Source of the DNA: Paenarthrobacter ilicis
GTDB lineage: Bacteria > Actinomycetota > Actinomycetes > Actinomycetales > Micrococcaceae
Length of the DNA: 64,000 nt
NCBI RefSeq assembly: GCF_016907545.1
Contig: NZ_JAFBCD010000001.1
Coordinates: forward strand, 1,984,001-2,048,000
Reading direction: 5' to 3'
Positions 46,087 to 54,752 of this stretch are shown here, in pieces. The position numbers and the translations under genes are program-made. Position 1 is the stretch's first letter. Each line of letters begins with the position of its first letter. Under the pieces are notes generated by a model. That model was given only the letters and a program-made list of their open reading frames with translations, had not been told where the DNA came from and ran no database searches.

Positions 46087-46344
46087 ATGAAGTCTGATAT
46101 CCACCCGAAGTACGAAGCTGTTGTCTTCAACGACCTCGCCTCCGGTACCAAGTTCCTGACCAAGTCCACCGTGTCTTCCTCGAAGACCATCGAGTGGGAA
46201 GACGGAAACACCTACCCGGTCATCGATGTCGAAATCTCCTCGGAGTCCCACCCGTTCTACACGGGCAAGCAGCGCATCATGGACTCCGCTGGCCGCGTCG
46301 AGCGCTTCAATGCACGCTTCAAGGGCTTCGGCGGCAAGAAGTAA
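46087..46344 (+). CDS. rpmE2: 50S ribosomal protein L31, type B
   Basis: 85-residue L31 of the C-minus (type B) form: [45 protein letters not shown]. It lacks the Cys pairs of zinc-binding L31, so it is usually made under zinc limitation in bacteria with both forms, or constitutively when it is the only copy. A Zur box was not seen. Strong terminator directly downstream. Confidence 0.96.
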   Translation: MKSDIHPKYEAVVFNDLASGTKFLTKSTVSSSKTIEWEDGNTYPVIDVEISSESHPFYTGKQRIMDSAGRVERFNARFKGFGGKK

Positions 46345-46367
46345 CCACTTCGCCCCACAGCTTTCAA

Positions 46368-46401
46368 GCCCGCATTGCCGTCACCGGCAATGCGGGCTTT
46401 T
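46368..46401 (+). terminator. rpmE2 terminator
   Basis: Perfect 13-base stem (46368-46380 with 46385-46397), four-base loop, TTTT. Confidence 0.92.
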
Positions 46402-46425
46402 GCGTTTTCCGGCAAGATGGAAACC

Positions 46426-47541
46426 ATGACTTCCCAGGATCCGCAGGAAACACCGAACCAAGAAATCCAGAACCACCACGGCGCAGACCGGCTGCACGGC
46501 GAATACAAAGTCCCCGGTGGCAAATTGGTGGTGGTGGACCTGGAAGTGGACCAGGGAAAGTTTTCCGACGTGTCCCTGAGCGGCGACTTTTTCCTGGAAC
46601 CCGATGAGGCCTTGGCTGACATCAACGCCGCCTTGACGGGCCTGCCGGAATCCTCCACCGCCGCCGAGATTGCAGATGCCGTTCAATCGGGTCTCCCCAA
46701 GGATGCTGTCCTGTTCGGTTTCTCCGCGGCGGCTATCGCTGTGACTGTCCGGCGGGCATTGTCGAAGGCTACCGGGTGGGGGGACCACCAGTGGGAAGTC
46801 ATCCCACCGTCGGTCCTTCCCACGCAACTGAACGTGGCCCTGGATGAGGTTCTCGCTGAAGAGGTAGGGGCAGGCCTGCGGAACCCCACCCTGCGGTTCT
46901 GGGACTGGGAGGAACCGTCCGTGGTGATCGGCAGCTTCCAGTCCGTCCGCAACGAAGTGGACCCTGATGGCGTGGCACGGCACAACATCAATGTGGTGCG
47001 CAGGGTCAGCGGAGGCGGTGCCATGTTCATGGAAGCCGGCAACTGCATCACCTATTCGCTGTACTTGCCGCAGACTTTGGTGGATGGAATCAGTTTTGCG
47101 GACTCCTACGCTTTCCTCGACGCGTGGGTGATGGCCGCCTTGGAGAAGTTGGGCATCAAAGCCTTCTACGTTCCTCTGAACGACATTGCCACAGACCAGG
47201 GAAAGATCGGGGGAGCGGCACAAAAGCGCCTCGCCAACGGTGGCATGCTGCACCACGTCACCATGAGCTACGACATCGACGCCGACAAAATGGTGGAGGT
47301 GCTGCGCATTGGCAAGGAGAAGCTGTCCGACAAAGGAACCCGCAGCGCCAAGAAGCGCGTGGACCCCCTTCGCCGGCAAACCGGTGTGGCCCGGTCAGCG
47401 ATCATCCAGGCCATGCAGGACGTCTTCACCGAGCGCTACGGCGCTACCGTGTCCACTCTGACCGAGGCCGAGCTTGCTGATGGACGAAAGCGGGTAGCGG
47501 AGAAGTTCGGAACAGAAGAGTGGCTGCACCGCGTCCCCTAG
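46426..47541 (+). CDS. Lipoate-protein ligase family protein with N-terminal accessory domain
   Basis: 371 residues. The first 75 or so (HGEYKVPGGKLVVVDLEV, FLEPDEALADINAAL) look like the accessory domain normally found at the C-terminus of LplA. The catalytic BPL/LplA domain follows: RRVSGGGAMFMEAGNCITYS and the lysine region GKIGGAAQKRLANGG. It would ligate lipoate (or octanoate) to E2 or GcvH proteins. Domain order is therefore reversed relative to E. coli LplA and resembles a fused LplB-LplA. Start at 46426 or 46417; neither has a strong ribosome site. Confidence 0.85.
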   Translation: MTSQDPQETPNQEIQNHHGADRLHGEYKVPGGKLVVVDLEVDQGKFSDVSLSGDFFLEPDEALADINAALTGLPESSTAAEIADAVQSGLPKDAVLFGFSAAAIAVTVRRALSKATGWGDHQWEVIPPSVLPTQLNVALDEVLAEEVGAGLRNPTLRFWDWEEPSVVIGSFQSVRNEVDPDGVARHNINVVRRVSGGGAMFMEAGNCITYSLYLPQTLVDGISFADSYAFLDAWVMAALEKLGIKAFYVPLNDIATDQGKIGGAAQKRLANGGMLHHVTMSYDIDADKMVEVLRIGKEKLSDKGTRSAKKRVDPLRRQTGVARSAIIQAMQDVFTERYGATVSTLTEAELADGRKRVAEKFGTEEWLHRVP

Positions 47542-47551
47542 AACGGATCCT

Positions 47552-50155
47552 TCAGGAAGCGGCCTGCGCCGTCAGTGCCCGGACCAGATGGCTCCGCTGC
47601 TCTATCAGGATGCGCTTGAGCGCCCGCGGTGAATCAGGGTGATCCCGCAGCCAGCTGTCTGTCCTGACCACCAGGGGGTGGCCTTCGGGAGAGTGCCGGG
47701 GATCCAGGTCCTGGGATGACGGGTAGAGGCCGCGGACGATCCTCCCGGCGATCTCGATGCTGCGCTCGGTCCACACCCGGTCAAGGCATTCGAAATAGGG
47801 TTCGAGGTAGGGTTCCCGCAACGCGGCCGGACCCAGGGAGAAGCCGGAAATGGTGGCGCTCAGGATCTCGTTGGAGAGCTGGTCATCAGTGACTGCCGCT
47901 TCCCAGGCTGCGGCCTTGGCGGCTGCTTCAGGCAACGCGGCCGATGCCAGGGCGTGGCCCTCCCTGCCGGTCGCAGTCCGGTCCTTGGCCAACTCGCTGT
48001 CCAGCTCGGACGGGGTGGCCTTGCCGTTGGCCGCCAGCGCTTGCCACAAGCTCCACCGCAGCTCGGCATCCACAGACAGGCCAGGGACCACCGTGGTGCC
48101 ATCCAGGATGGCCCTGACCAGCGTCAAATGGCTGCCGCCGTGGCGGGAAACATCGGCCAACGTCCTGGCCCACGCCACCTGGTGGTCCGAGCCCGGTTCA
48201 GCGGAATGCAGCCGGTCTGCGACGACGCCCAGGAAGTCGCTGCGGACTCCTTCCCGCCCTTCAGCCGGGACGAATTTCTCGATGGCCGCGGCCGCGTTAC
48301 CCAATACGTTGAGCAGCACCCCGATCCCTGATTCGGAGGCGGCAAACTGCTCCACTGCGGACACGTAGCGCGCGGCAGGCGTGACGCCGTCCCGGGCTGA
48401 GTCCCAGAGCGCCGTCCAACACAAGGCGCGCGCCATGGGGTCCTGGATCCTGTCCAGGGCCGCACGGACCGTGGCCTCGGAAACAGGGTCCAGCCGCACC
48501 TTGGCATAGCTCAGGTCGTCGTCGTTGGCCAGCAACAGGGCCGGCCTCTTCTTCCCCTGCAGCTCTGTCACAACGGTGCTGGGTCCGGTGACGTCCACTT
48601 CCACGCTGTCAGTGCGGACCAAAGCCCCCGTCTGATCTGCGTCGTAGAGTCCCAACCGCATCCTGTGGGGCCGCGGTTGCTGATCGCCGGTCAGTGGGTC
48701 CACGGCGTCCTGGTTGACGGCGACGGTTCCCAGGACACCGTCGTCGTCCACGATGTCCAGTGAAATGGTGGAGATTCCGGAGGTCTGCAGCCATTGGCGG
48801 GCCCACTGCGTGAGGTCCCTGCCGGACGCTGCACTGAGTGCCACCAGCAGGTCCTCGAGTGAGGTGTTGCCGAAAGCGTTGTCACGGAAGTACTGGCGGG
48901 AGCCGTCAATGAAGGCTTCGAACCCGACGTACGCCACCAACTGTTTCAGGACCGAGGCGCCCTTGGCATAGGTGATTCCATCAAAGTTTTGTTTGGCCGC
49001 TTCGAGATCAGGGATGTCCGCCACGATGGGGTGGGTGGTGGGCAGTTGATCCTGCACATAGGCCCACGCCTTGCGTTTGCTGGCAAAGGTGATCCAGGCC
49101 GTATCCCAATCGGTGGCGCGGTCCACACCAAGTGTTCCCATGAAGTCGGCGAAGGACTCCTTGAGCCACAGGTCATCCCACCAGTTCATGGTCACCAAGT
49201 CGCCAAACCACATGTGGGCCATCTCGTGCATGAGGGTGTTGGCGCGGGCCTGGTACTGGGCGTCGGTTGCCCGGGATGCGTAGACGTACTTCTCGGTGAA
49301 CGTGACCAGCCCTGGATTTTCCATGGCACCGAGGTTGTATTCGGGGACGAAGGCTTGATCGTACTTTCCCCAGGGATAGGGATAGGCGAACAGTGAGTTG
49401 AAGAAGGCCAGGCCGTTCTTGGTCAGCCTGAAGATCTCGTCGGCGTCGAAGAATTCAGCCAAGGATGCACGGCAGTAGAGGGCCAGCGGAACCTCGAGCC
49501 GCTCACCGCCGTCGAGCGTTGCACCCCAGTGATCAGTGGCCTTGAAGTATGGACCGGCCAACACGCTGGTGATGTAGGTGGACATCCGCTCCGTGGTGGC
49601 AAAGTCCCACCGCGCCGATGCGGGGTCTCCCTCCACCGGTGTCCTGGCCACTTCCACGCCATTGGACGCCACTTCCCACTCAGCGGGGGCCAAGACGTGG
49701 AAGGTGAAGGCCGCCTTCAGGTCCGGTTGTTCGAAGTTGGCGAAGACCCGCCGGCTGTCCGCCGGTTCGTACTGGGTGTACAGATAGCACTGGCCGTCCG
49801 CGGGATCAAAGAAACGGTGCATCCCTTCACCTGAACGGCTGTACAGTGCTGTGCCACTGACCGTCACTGTGTTGTGGGCAGCCAGTTCCTCCAGGACGAT
49901 CCTGTCCTGGTCCACCACGTGGTCCACGTCCAGTTCCCGGCCATTCAACGTTACAGAAGCCACCGAGCCGTGGATGAAGTCCAGGAAAGTGGAACTTCCC
50001 GGGTCCGCGGAGAACACGATCGTGCTGATGCTGGGATATCCGCTGGTGGCGGGATTTTCAGCATCGCGGACGTCGAGCAGGACGTCGTAGCTGTGGGTGG
50101 TGATCAAGGATGAGCGGCTGGCGGCTTCGTCGCGTGACAGGTTGTGATTCGACAC
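47552..50155 (-). CDS. pepN: Aminopeptidase N (M1 family)
   Basis: 867-residue zinc aminopeptidase. GAMEN substrate motif at 276-280, zinc site HEMAH (310-314) with Glu333 in LKESFADF, and an ERAP1-like C-terminal domain. Cytoplasmic, general N-terminal peptide trimming. ATG at 50155, 4 bp after the YeiH gene on the same strand, so co-transcribed. Size normal for actinobacterial PepN. Confidence 0.96.
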   Translation of the reverse strand: MSNHNLSRDEAASRSSLITTHSYDVLLDVRDAENPATSGYPSISTIVFSADPGSSTFLDFIHGSVASVTLNGRELDVDHVVDQDRIVLEELAAHNTVTVSGTALYSRSGEGMHRFFDPADGQCYLYTQYEPADSRRVFANFEQPDLKAAFTFHVLAPAEWEVASNGVEVARTPVEGDPASARWDFATTERMSTYITSVLAGPYFKATDHWGATLDGGERLEVPLALYCRASLAEFFDADEIFRLTKNGLAFFNSLFAYPYPWGKYDQAFVPEYNLGAMENPGLVTFTEKYVYASRATDAQYQARANTLMHEMAHMWFGDLVTMNWWDDLWLKESFADFMGTLGVDRATDWDTAWITFASKRKAWAYVQDQLPTTHPIVADIPDLEAAKQNFDGITYAKGASVLKQLVAYVGFEAFIDGSRQYFRDNAFGNTSLEDLLVALSAASGRDLTQWARQWLQTSGISTISLDIVDDDGVLGTVAVNQDAVDPLTGDQQPRPHRMRLGLYDADQTGALVRTDSVEVDVTGPSTVVTELQGKKRPALLLANDDDLSYAKVRLDPVSEATVRAALDRIQDPMARALCWTALWDSARDGVTPAARYVSAVEQFAASESGIGVLLNVLGNAAAAIEKFVPAEGREGVRSDFLGVVADRLHSAEPGSDHQVAWARTLADVSRHGGSHLTLVRAILDGTTVVPGLSVDAELRWSLWQALAANGKATPSELDSELAKDRTATGREGHALASAALPEAAAKAAAWEAAVTDDQLSNEILSATISGFSLGPAALREPYLEPYFECLDRVWTERSIEIAGRIVRGLYPSSQDLDPRHSPEGHPLVVRTDSWLRDHPDSPRALKRILIEQRSHLVRALTAQAAS

Positions 50156-50159
50156 ACAG

Positions 50160-51224
50160 CTATCTAATCATGATCCACGCGGCCCCCAGGCCGAGGGAGC
50201 CGATGAGCAGCCAGGAGCCCAAGGCCACCACCACGGACCTCCCGCCGGTATGGACCAAATGCCGGACACGCACTGCCGAGCCAAGGCCGAACAGCGCCAT
50301 GGCCAGGAGGATGTCCTGCACCGTGGCAGCGGCTTCCAGAACTCCCGGTGGGGCCCACCCCAACGACCTGACAGCAACCATGGCAATGAACCCGATCACG
50401 AAGAGGGGAACTATTGGCGGGAACTTACCTTCCGCTGCCTCAAACTGTCCGGCCCCGCCCCCTTCCAGCCCACGGCCATTGCGCCGGCGCAGGTGCACGT
50501 ACCGCTGATGCAGCCCAGCCGCCGCCACAATGGGCGCCAGCAGTACTACCCGGGTCAGTTTGACCACGACGGCGACAGCCAGCGCCGCTGTCCCGGCAGT
50601 TTGCGCCGTGGCAACCACCTGTCCCACATCGTGCACGGAAGCGCCGGTCCATGCTCCGAACTGCTCCGCATTCAGGCCCAGGGGATGCATCAGCAAGGGC
50701 AGCACGCCAATGGCCAGAGTCCCGCACAAGGTCACCAAAGCAACGGGCAAGACGGTGTCCTGATGCTTGATCCTGCGGACAGCTGCCATGGCTCCGATGG
50801 CGGAAGCACCGCAGATGGAAAAACCCGTGGCAATCAAGAGGGCAGCATCACCGGGCAGCCGCAGCAGGCGGGCCAGGCCGTAGGTCCCTGCAAAACTCAC
50901 CAGGACAATGACGACGATAAGCAGCAAAGACAGAACGCCCAGGCCCAGGACGTCACCAATGCTGACTTTGAGGCCCAGCAGGACAATTCCGGCACGCATC
51001 AGGTGCTTGCCGGCAAAATCCAACCCCGGCCTTGCCCGTCCGGCGGTAAATACTGCCGTACCCGGCATGTTGGCGGCCAAGAGGCCCAAGGCCACAGCTG
51101 ACGTCATGGCGGGAATGGCCGGCAGGACGGCGTGAAGGGCGAACGCCAGCGCAGTGGCGACGGCACTCGTCGCCAGTCCGGCCCCCAGCCGGAACACGGG
51201 GTGCGCGGAGTTGGAAAAGGGCAT
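50160..51224 (-). CDS. YeiH/UPF0324-family putative sulfate exporter
   Basis: 354-residue membrane protein with about ten hydrophobic helices and YeiH-family motifs (LLGLKVSIGDVLGLG, FSICGASAIGAMAAV, GASVHDVGQVVA). Often annotated as a putative sulfate exporter; experimental support in the family is thin. ATG at 51224, divergent from the ATP-grasp operon and followed immediately by pepN. Confidence 0.88.
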   Translation of the reverse strand: MPFSNSAHPVFRLGAGLATSAVATALAFALHAVLPAIPAMTSAVALGLLAANMPGTAVFTAGRARPGLDFAGKHLMRAGIVLLGLKVSIGDVLGLGVLSLLLIVVIVLVSFAGTYGLARLLRLPGDAALLIATGFSICGASAIGAMAAVRRIKHQDTVLPVALVTLCGTLAIGVLPLLMHPLGLNAEQFGAWTGASVHDVGQVVATAQTAGTAALAVAVVVKLTRVVLLAPIVAAAGLHQRYVHLRRRNGRGLEGGGAGQFEAAEGKFPPIVPLFVIGFIAMVAVRSLGWAPPGVLEAAATVQDILLAMALFGLGSAVRVRHLVHTGGRSVVVALGSWLLIGSLGLGAAWIMIR

Positions 51225-51334
51225 GCCACAACCCTGCCGGACACGGGCCCGGAAGGCGAACCGGGAACCCCTGGAAACGGCGACATAATCAGCACGAAAT
51301 GCGCTGGACCCAAAAAGGTGATTGTCTATTTCCC

Positions 51335-52891
51335 ATGTCTGACCTATTTCAGGATTACTCCGAGGCCGCTGCCCGCAGCGGCGCTTACGACGAGATGTTC
51401 ACCCAGGGCCACGAAGCAAGGAGATCCTACGGTCAGGTATCGGAGGCCCTGCACGAACTGTCCCTGGCCGATGTCACCGCCCGGGCGGATTCCATGGCCC
51501 GCACCTTCCTCGACCGTGGTGTCACGTTCGACTATGCCGGCGAGGAGCGTCCGTTTCCCCTGGACATTGTTCCCCGCGTGATACCGGCTGACGAATGGGA
51601 TGTCCTGGAGCGCGGGGTCGCCCAGCGCGTCAAAGCCCTCGAGGCTTTCCTGAACGACGTCTACGGGCGCATGGCAGTGGTGGCGGACGGGGTGATACCC
51701 AGGCAACTGGTCACCACCAGCGCGCACTTCCACCGCGCCGTCCACGGGTTCGAGCCCTCCGGCGGCGTGCGGGTGCACGTCTCCGGCATCGACGTGGTCC
51801 GGGACGCCGCGGGAACCTTCAGGGTCCTGGAGGACAACGTCCGCGTTCCGTCCGGGGTCAGCTACGTCCTGGAAAACCGCAGGGCCATGGCCAAGGGCCT
51901 CCCCGAAGCCTTCGGCCAGCAGCACATCCGTCCCGTGGAGGAGTACCCGCGCCGTCTCCTGTCGGCCCTTCGCAAAACCGCACCTGCCGGCGTCGACGAT
52001 CCCACCGTGGTGGTCCTGACACCGGGTGTCTTCAACAGCGCCTATTTTGAGCACACCCTCCTGGCGGGCCTCATGGGTGTGGAACTGGTGGAAGGCAGGG
52101 ACCTGATCTGCCGCGGCAACCGCGTCTACATGCGGACCACAGCGGGTGAGCAGCGGGTGGACGTTATCTACAAGCGCATTGACGATGACTTCCTGGACCC
52201 CCTGCAGTTCCGCTCCGATTCGATGCTCGGGTGCCCGGGATTGGTCAACGCAGCACGCGCCGGGGGAGTGACCATCGCCAACGCCGTGGGAAACGGAGTG
52301 GCCGATGACAAGCTCGTGTACAGTTACGTCCCTGACCTGATCCGGTACTACCTGCACGAAGAGCCGATCATTGCCAACGTAGACACTTTCCGGCTCGAGG
52401 AAAAGGAAGCCAGGGAACATGTGCTGGACCGCCTCGATGAACTGGTGGTCAAGCCTGTTGACGGCTCCGGCGGCAAGGGCCTGGTGATCGGTCCGGATGC
52501 TTCCAAGGAAGAACTCGACGCGTTGCGCAAGCGAGTCATTGCCGATCCGCGAGGGTGGATCGCGCAGCCCGTCCTTCAGCTCTCAACGGTGCCGACGCTC
52601 TCCGGCGACAAGTTCGGTCCCCGGCACGTGGACCTTCGGCCGTTCGCAGTGAACGACGGCGACGACGTCTGGGTTTTGCCGGGCGGCCTCACCCGCGTTG
52701 CGTTGAAAGAGGGATCCCTGATTGTGAACTCCAGCCAGGGTGGCGGGTCGAAGGATACATGGGTGTTGGCGAACTCGCCCCAGATGCCGGTGGAAGAAAT
52801 TCCCCGCCAAAGCGTCACCATCCGTGAGCAGGTGTCCGTGTGGCCGGTCGAAAGCAACTGGCGCGACAGGCAGTCGGAGCAACAGCAGTGA
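51335..52891 (+). CDS. Circularly permuted ATP-grasp protein (DUF404/DUF407 type)
   Basis: 518 residues of the circularly permuted ATP-grasp type 2 family (COG2308): VLEDNVRVPSGVSYVLENR, VDVIYKRIDDDFLDPLQF, and DGSGGKGLVIGPD (ATP loop). Predicted to form an amide bond on a peptide or amino-acid substrate. ATG at 51335 lacks a ribosome site. It is followed by alpha-E and transglutaminase genes, the conserved trio recognised by comparative genomics as a predicted peptide synthesis/processing system. Substrate not known. Confidence 0.9.
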   Translation: MSDLFQDYSEAAARSGAYDEMFTQGHEARRSYGQVSEALHELSLADVTARADSMARTFLDRGVTFDYAGEERPFPLDIVPRVIPADEWDVLERGVAQRVKALEAFLNDVYGRMAVVADGVIPRQLVTTSAHFHRAVHGFEPSGGVRVHVSGIDVVRDAAGTFRVLEDNVRVPSGVSYVLENRRAMAKGLPEAFGQQHIRPVEEYPRRLLSALRKTAPAGVDDPTVVVLTPGVFNSAYFEHTLLAGLMGVELVEGRDLICRGNRVYMRTTAGEQRVDVIYKRIDDDFLDPLQFRSDSMLGCPGLVNAARAGGVTIANAVGNGVADDKLVYSYVPDLIRYYLHEEPIIANVDTFRLEEKEAREHVLDRLDELVVKPVDGSGGKGLVIGPDASKEELDALRKRVIADPRGWIAQPVLQLSTVPTLSGDKFGPRHVDLRPFAVNDGDDVWVLPGGLTRVALKEGSLIVNSSQGGGSKDTWVLANSPQMPVEEIPRQSVTIREQVSVWPVESNWRDRQSEQQQ

Positions 52892-52949
52892 ACGCCGCCC
52901 CTACCCACTTTGATCCTTCACCCGCACCACGCAAAGGAGGCACAGTTCC

Positions 52950-53876
52950 ATGCTGAGCCGTATTGCTGAGTCCCTTTTCTGGATTGGACGCTACGTAGAA
53001 CGCGCTGACGGTACCGCGCGCATCCTGGATGTGCACCTGGAGCGCCTCAACCACCTTCCCTTGGATGAGCAGCGCAGCGTGGCCCGTGAGCTCCTGGCCG
53101 TCATGGGCGCCAAGCCGCAGAGCGAAGACTTCGGCCTTCCTGAACTGCTGCACGCCTTGGCCTACGACAAGCAGAGCGCGTCCTCCATAGCCGGTTCACT
53201 TGGCGCAGCCAGGGAAAACGCCCGCCGTGCACGCGAAACCGTCTCCCAGTCCTTGTGGGAAAGCTTGAACACCACCTACTACGGACTCAACCAGCACCGT
53301 AAAGACGTGGTGGGAACATACCGTTTCTGCAACTGGGTCCTGGAGCGGACGGCTATGGTTCGCGGCCTTGCGGACACCACTGTCAGCCACGACGAGAGCT
53401 GGCTGTTCATGGTGCTGGGCCGCTCCCTTGAGCGCGCCGACATGACGGCTCGGATGCTCTCCACGCGCGACGTGCAATCAGCAGGCATGTCATGGGTGAA
53501 CATGCTCCGGTGCGCCGGCGCCTACGAGTCTTTCATCCGCACACGGCGGGCAGCCTTCGGGGATCAGCACGCTGCGGAATTCCTCCTCCTGGACCGCCTG
53601 TTTCCCCGTTCGATCGTGTACGCGTTGCGCGACGCCGATGAATGCCTCGCCAAACTGGACCCCTCGGCCCAGCGTGTTGGTTTCATTAACGATGCCCGCC
53701 GCATCGTGGGCCAAGCGCGCACCTTCCTTGAGTTCCATCGCACGGACGATCTCATGTCGGAGCTTCCCGAGCACATGGAACGCGTGCAGAAGGCAGTGAC
53801 CCAGGCATCCGATGCCATTTCCCGTAAGTACTTCAATCAGGCTGACGAACACGCCTGGGTGGGAGAAGTTTCATGA
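52950..53876 (+). CDS. Alpha-E domain protein (DUF403)
   Basis: 308-residue all-helical alpha-E protein (COG2307) with MLSRIAESLFWIGRYVERADGTAR at the N-terminus, the typical family opening, and a matching later MVLGRSLERADMTARML, showing an internal duplication. ATG at 52950 with AAAGGAGG upstream. It overlaps the transglutaminase gene by 4 bp. Non-enzymatic partner of the ATP-grasp protein by genomic association; function unproven. Confidence 0.92.
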   Translation: MLSRIAESLFWIGRYVERADGTARILDVHLERLNHLPLDEQRSVARELLAVMGAKPQSEDFGLPELLHALAYDKQSASSIAGSLGAARENARRARETVSQSLWESLNTTYYGLNQHRKDVVGTYRFCNWVLERTAMVRGLADTTVSHDESWLFMVLGRSLERADMTARMLSTRDVQSAGMSWVNMLRCAGAYESFIRTRRAAFGDQHAAEFLLLDRLFPRSIVYALRDADECLAKLDPSAQRVGFINDARRIVGQARTFLEFHRTDDLMSELPEHMERVQKAVTQASDAISRKYFNQADEHAWVGEVS

Positions 53877-54724
53877 CCCGGCTGAGCATCGTCCACAAGA
53901 CGGCCTACAAATACAACCGCCGCGTGACGTTGTCCTACAACGAGGCCCGGATGACTCCGCTGACCGACAGCCAGCAGGTTGTCCTGGAGTCCTCCACCAA
54001 GGTCTCGCCCAACCAAGCCTCCGTGAGTACCTACAGGGACTACTGGGGTACCAGGGTCACCGCCTTTGACATGCAAATGCCGCACGAGAGCCTCGAGGTA
54101 TTGGCAACAGCCACCGTGGAGGTCCACCGGACCGAGCGCGTTGCCTCCGAGGACGACATTGTGGGCTGGGACGTCATCGCTTCAGGGAAGATCCAGGACG
54201 AATTCAGTGACTGGCTGCCGCAGTCCAGGCTGAGCGGTCCCGGCGAGGAAGTGCTGGGCATCGTTCCGGAGATCGTCAAGGGCAAGAATCCCCACGAGGC
54301 AGCCATGGCGGTTTTCGGCTGGATGGCTGGTGAGATGACCTACATGAAGGGAACCACCGGTGTGACCACCAATGCCGAGCAGGCGTGGTTGCAGCGTCAA
54401 GGTGTGTGCCAGGACCTGGCACACCTGGCCATCGGAGCCCTGCGCTGCAGCGGCATCCCGGCCCGTTACGTTTCGGGTTATATCCACCCCCGGGCCTCGG
54501 CCGACATCGGCGAGACCGTTGCCGGGCAATCACATGCCTGGCTGGAGTGGTGGGACGGTGAATGGCGCAGTTGGGATCCCACCAACCACAAACCGGCAGG
54601 GGACTACCACGTCACCGTCGCCAAGGGGCGGGATTACCGCGACGTACCACCGCTGAAGGGCATCTTGTCCGGTGGCGGTGGCTCGGGCCTCTCCGTGTCG
54701 GTGGAGATCACCCGGCTGGCCTAG
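53873..54724 (+). CDS. Transglutaminase-family protein of ATP-grasp/alpha-E system
   Basis: 283 residues. An N-terminal beta domain (about 1-125) precedes a transglutaminase-like core with catalytic Cys179 (QGVCQDLAH), His221 (SHAWLEWW) and Asp235 (WDPTN). No signal peptide, so cytoplasmic. It probably acts as a peptidase or amide-forming enzyme on the product of the ATP-grasp partner. ATGA overlap with the alpha-E gene. Ends 29 bp before the convergent SDR gene. Confidence 0.92.
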   Translation: MTRLSIVHKTAYKYNRRVTLSYNEARMTPLTDSQQVVLESSTKVSPNQASVSTYRDYWGTRVTAFDMQMPHESLEVLATATVEVHRTERVASEDDIVGWDVIASGKIQDEFSDWLPQSRLSGPGEEVLGIVPEIVKGKNPHEAAMAVFGWMAGEMTYMKGTTGVTTNAEQAWLQRQGVCQDLAHLAIGALRCSGIPARYVSGYIHPRASADIGETVAGQSHAWLEWWDGEWRSWDPTNHKPAGDYHVTVAKGRDYRDVPPLKGILSGGGGSGLSVSVEITRLA

Positions 54725-54752
54725 GATCGGGCCATCATGGACCAGGCGGTGT

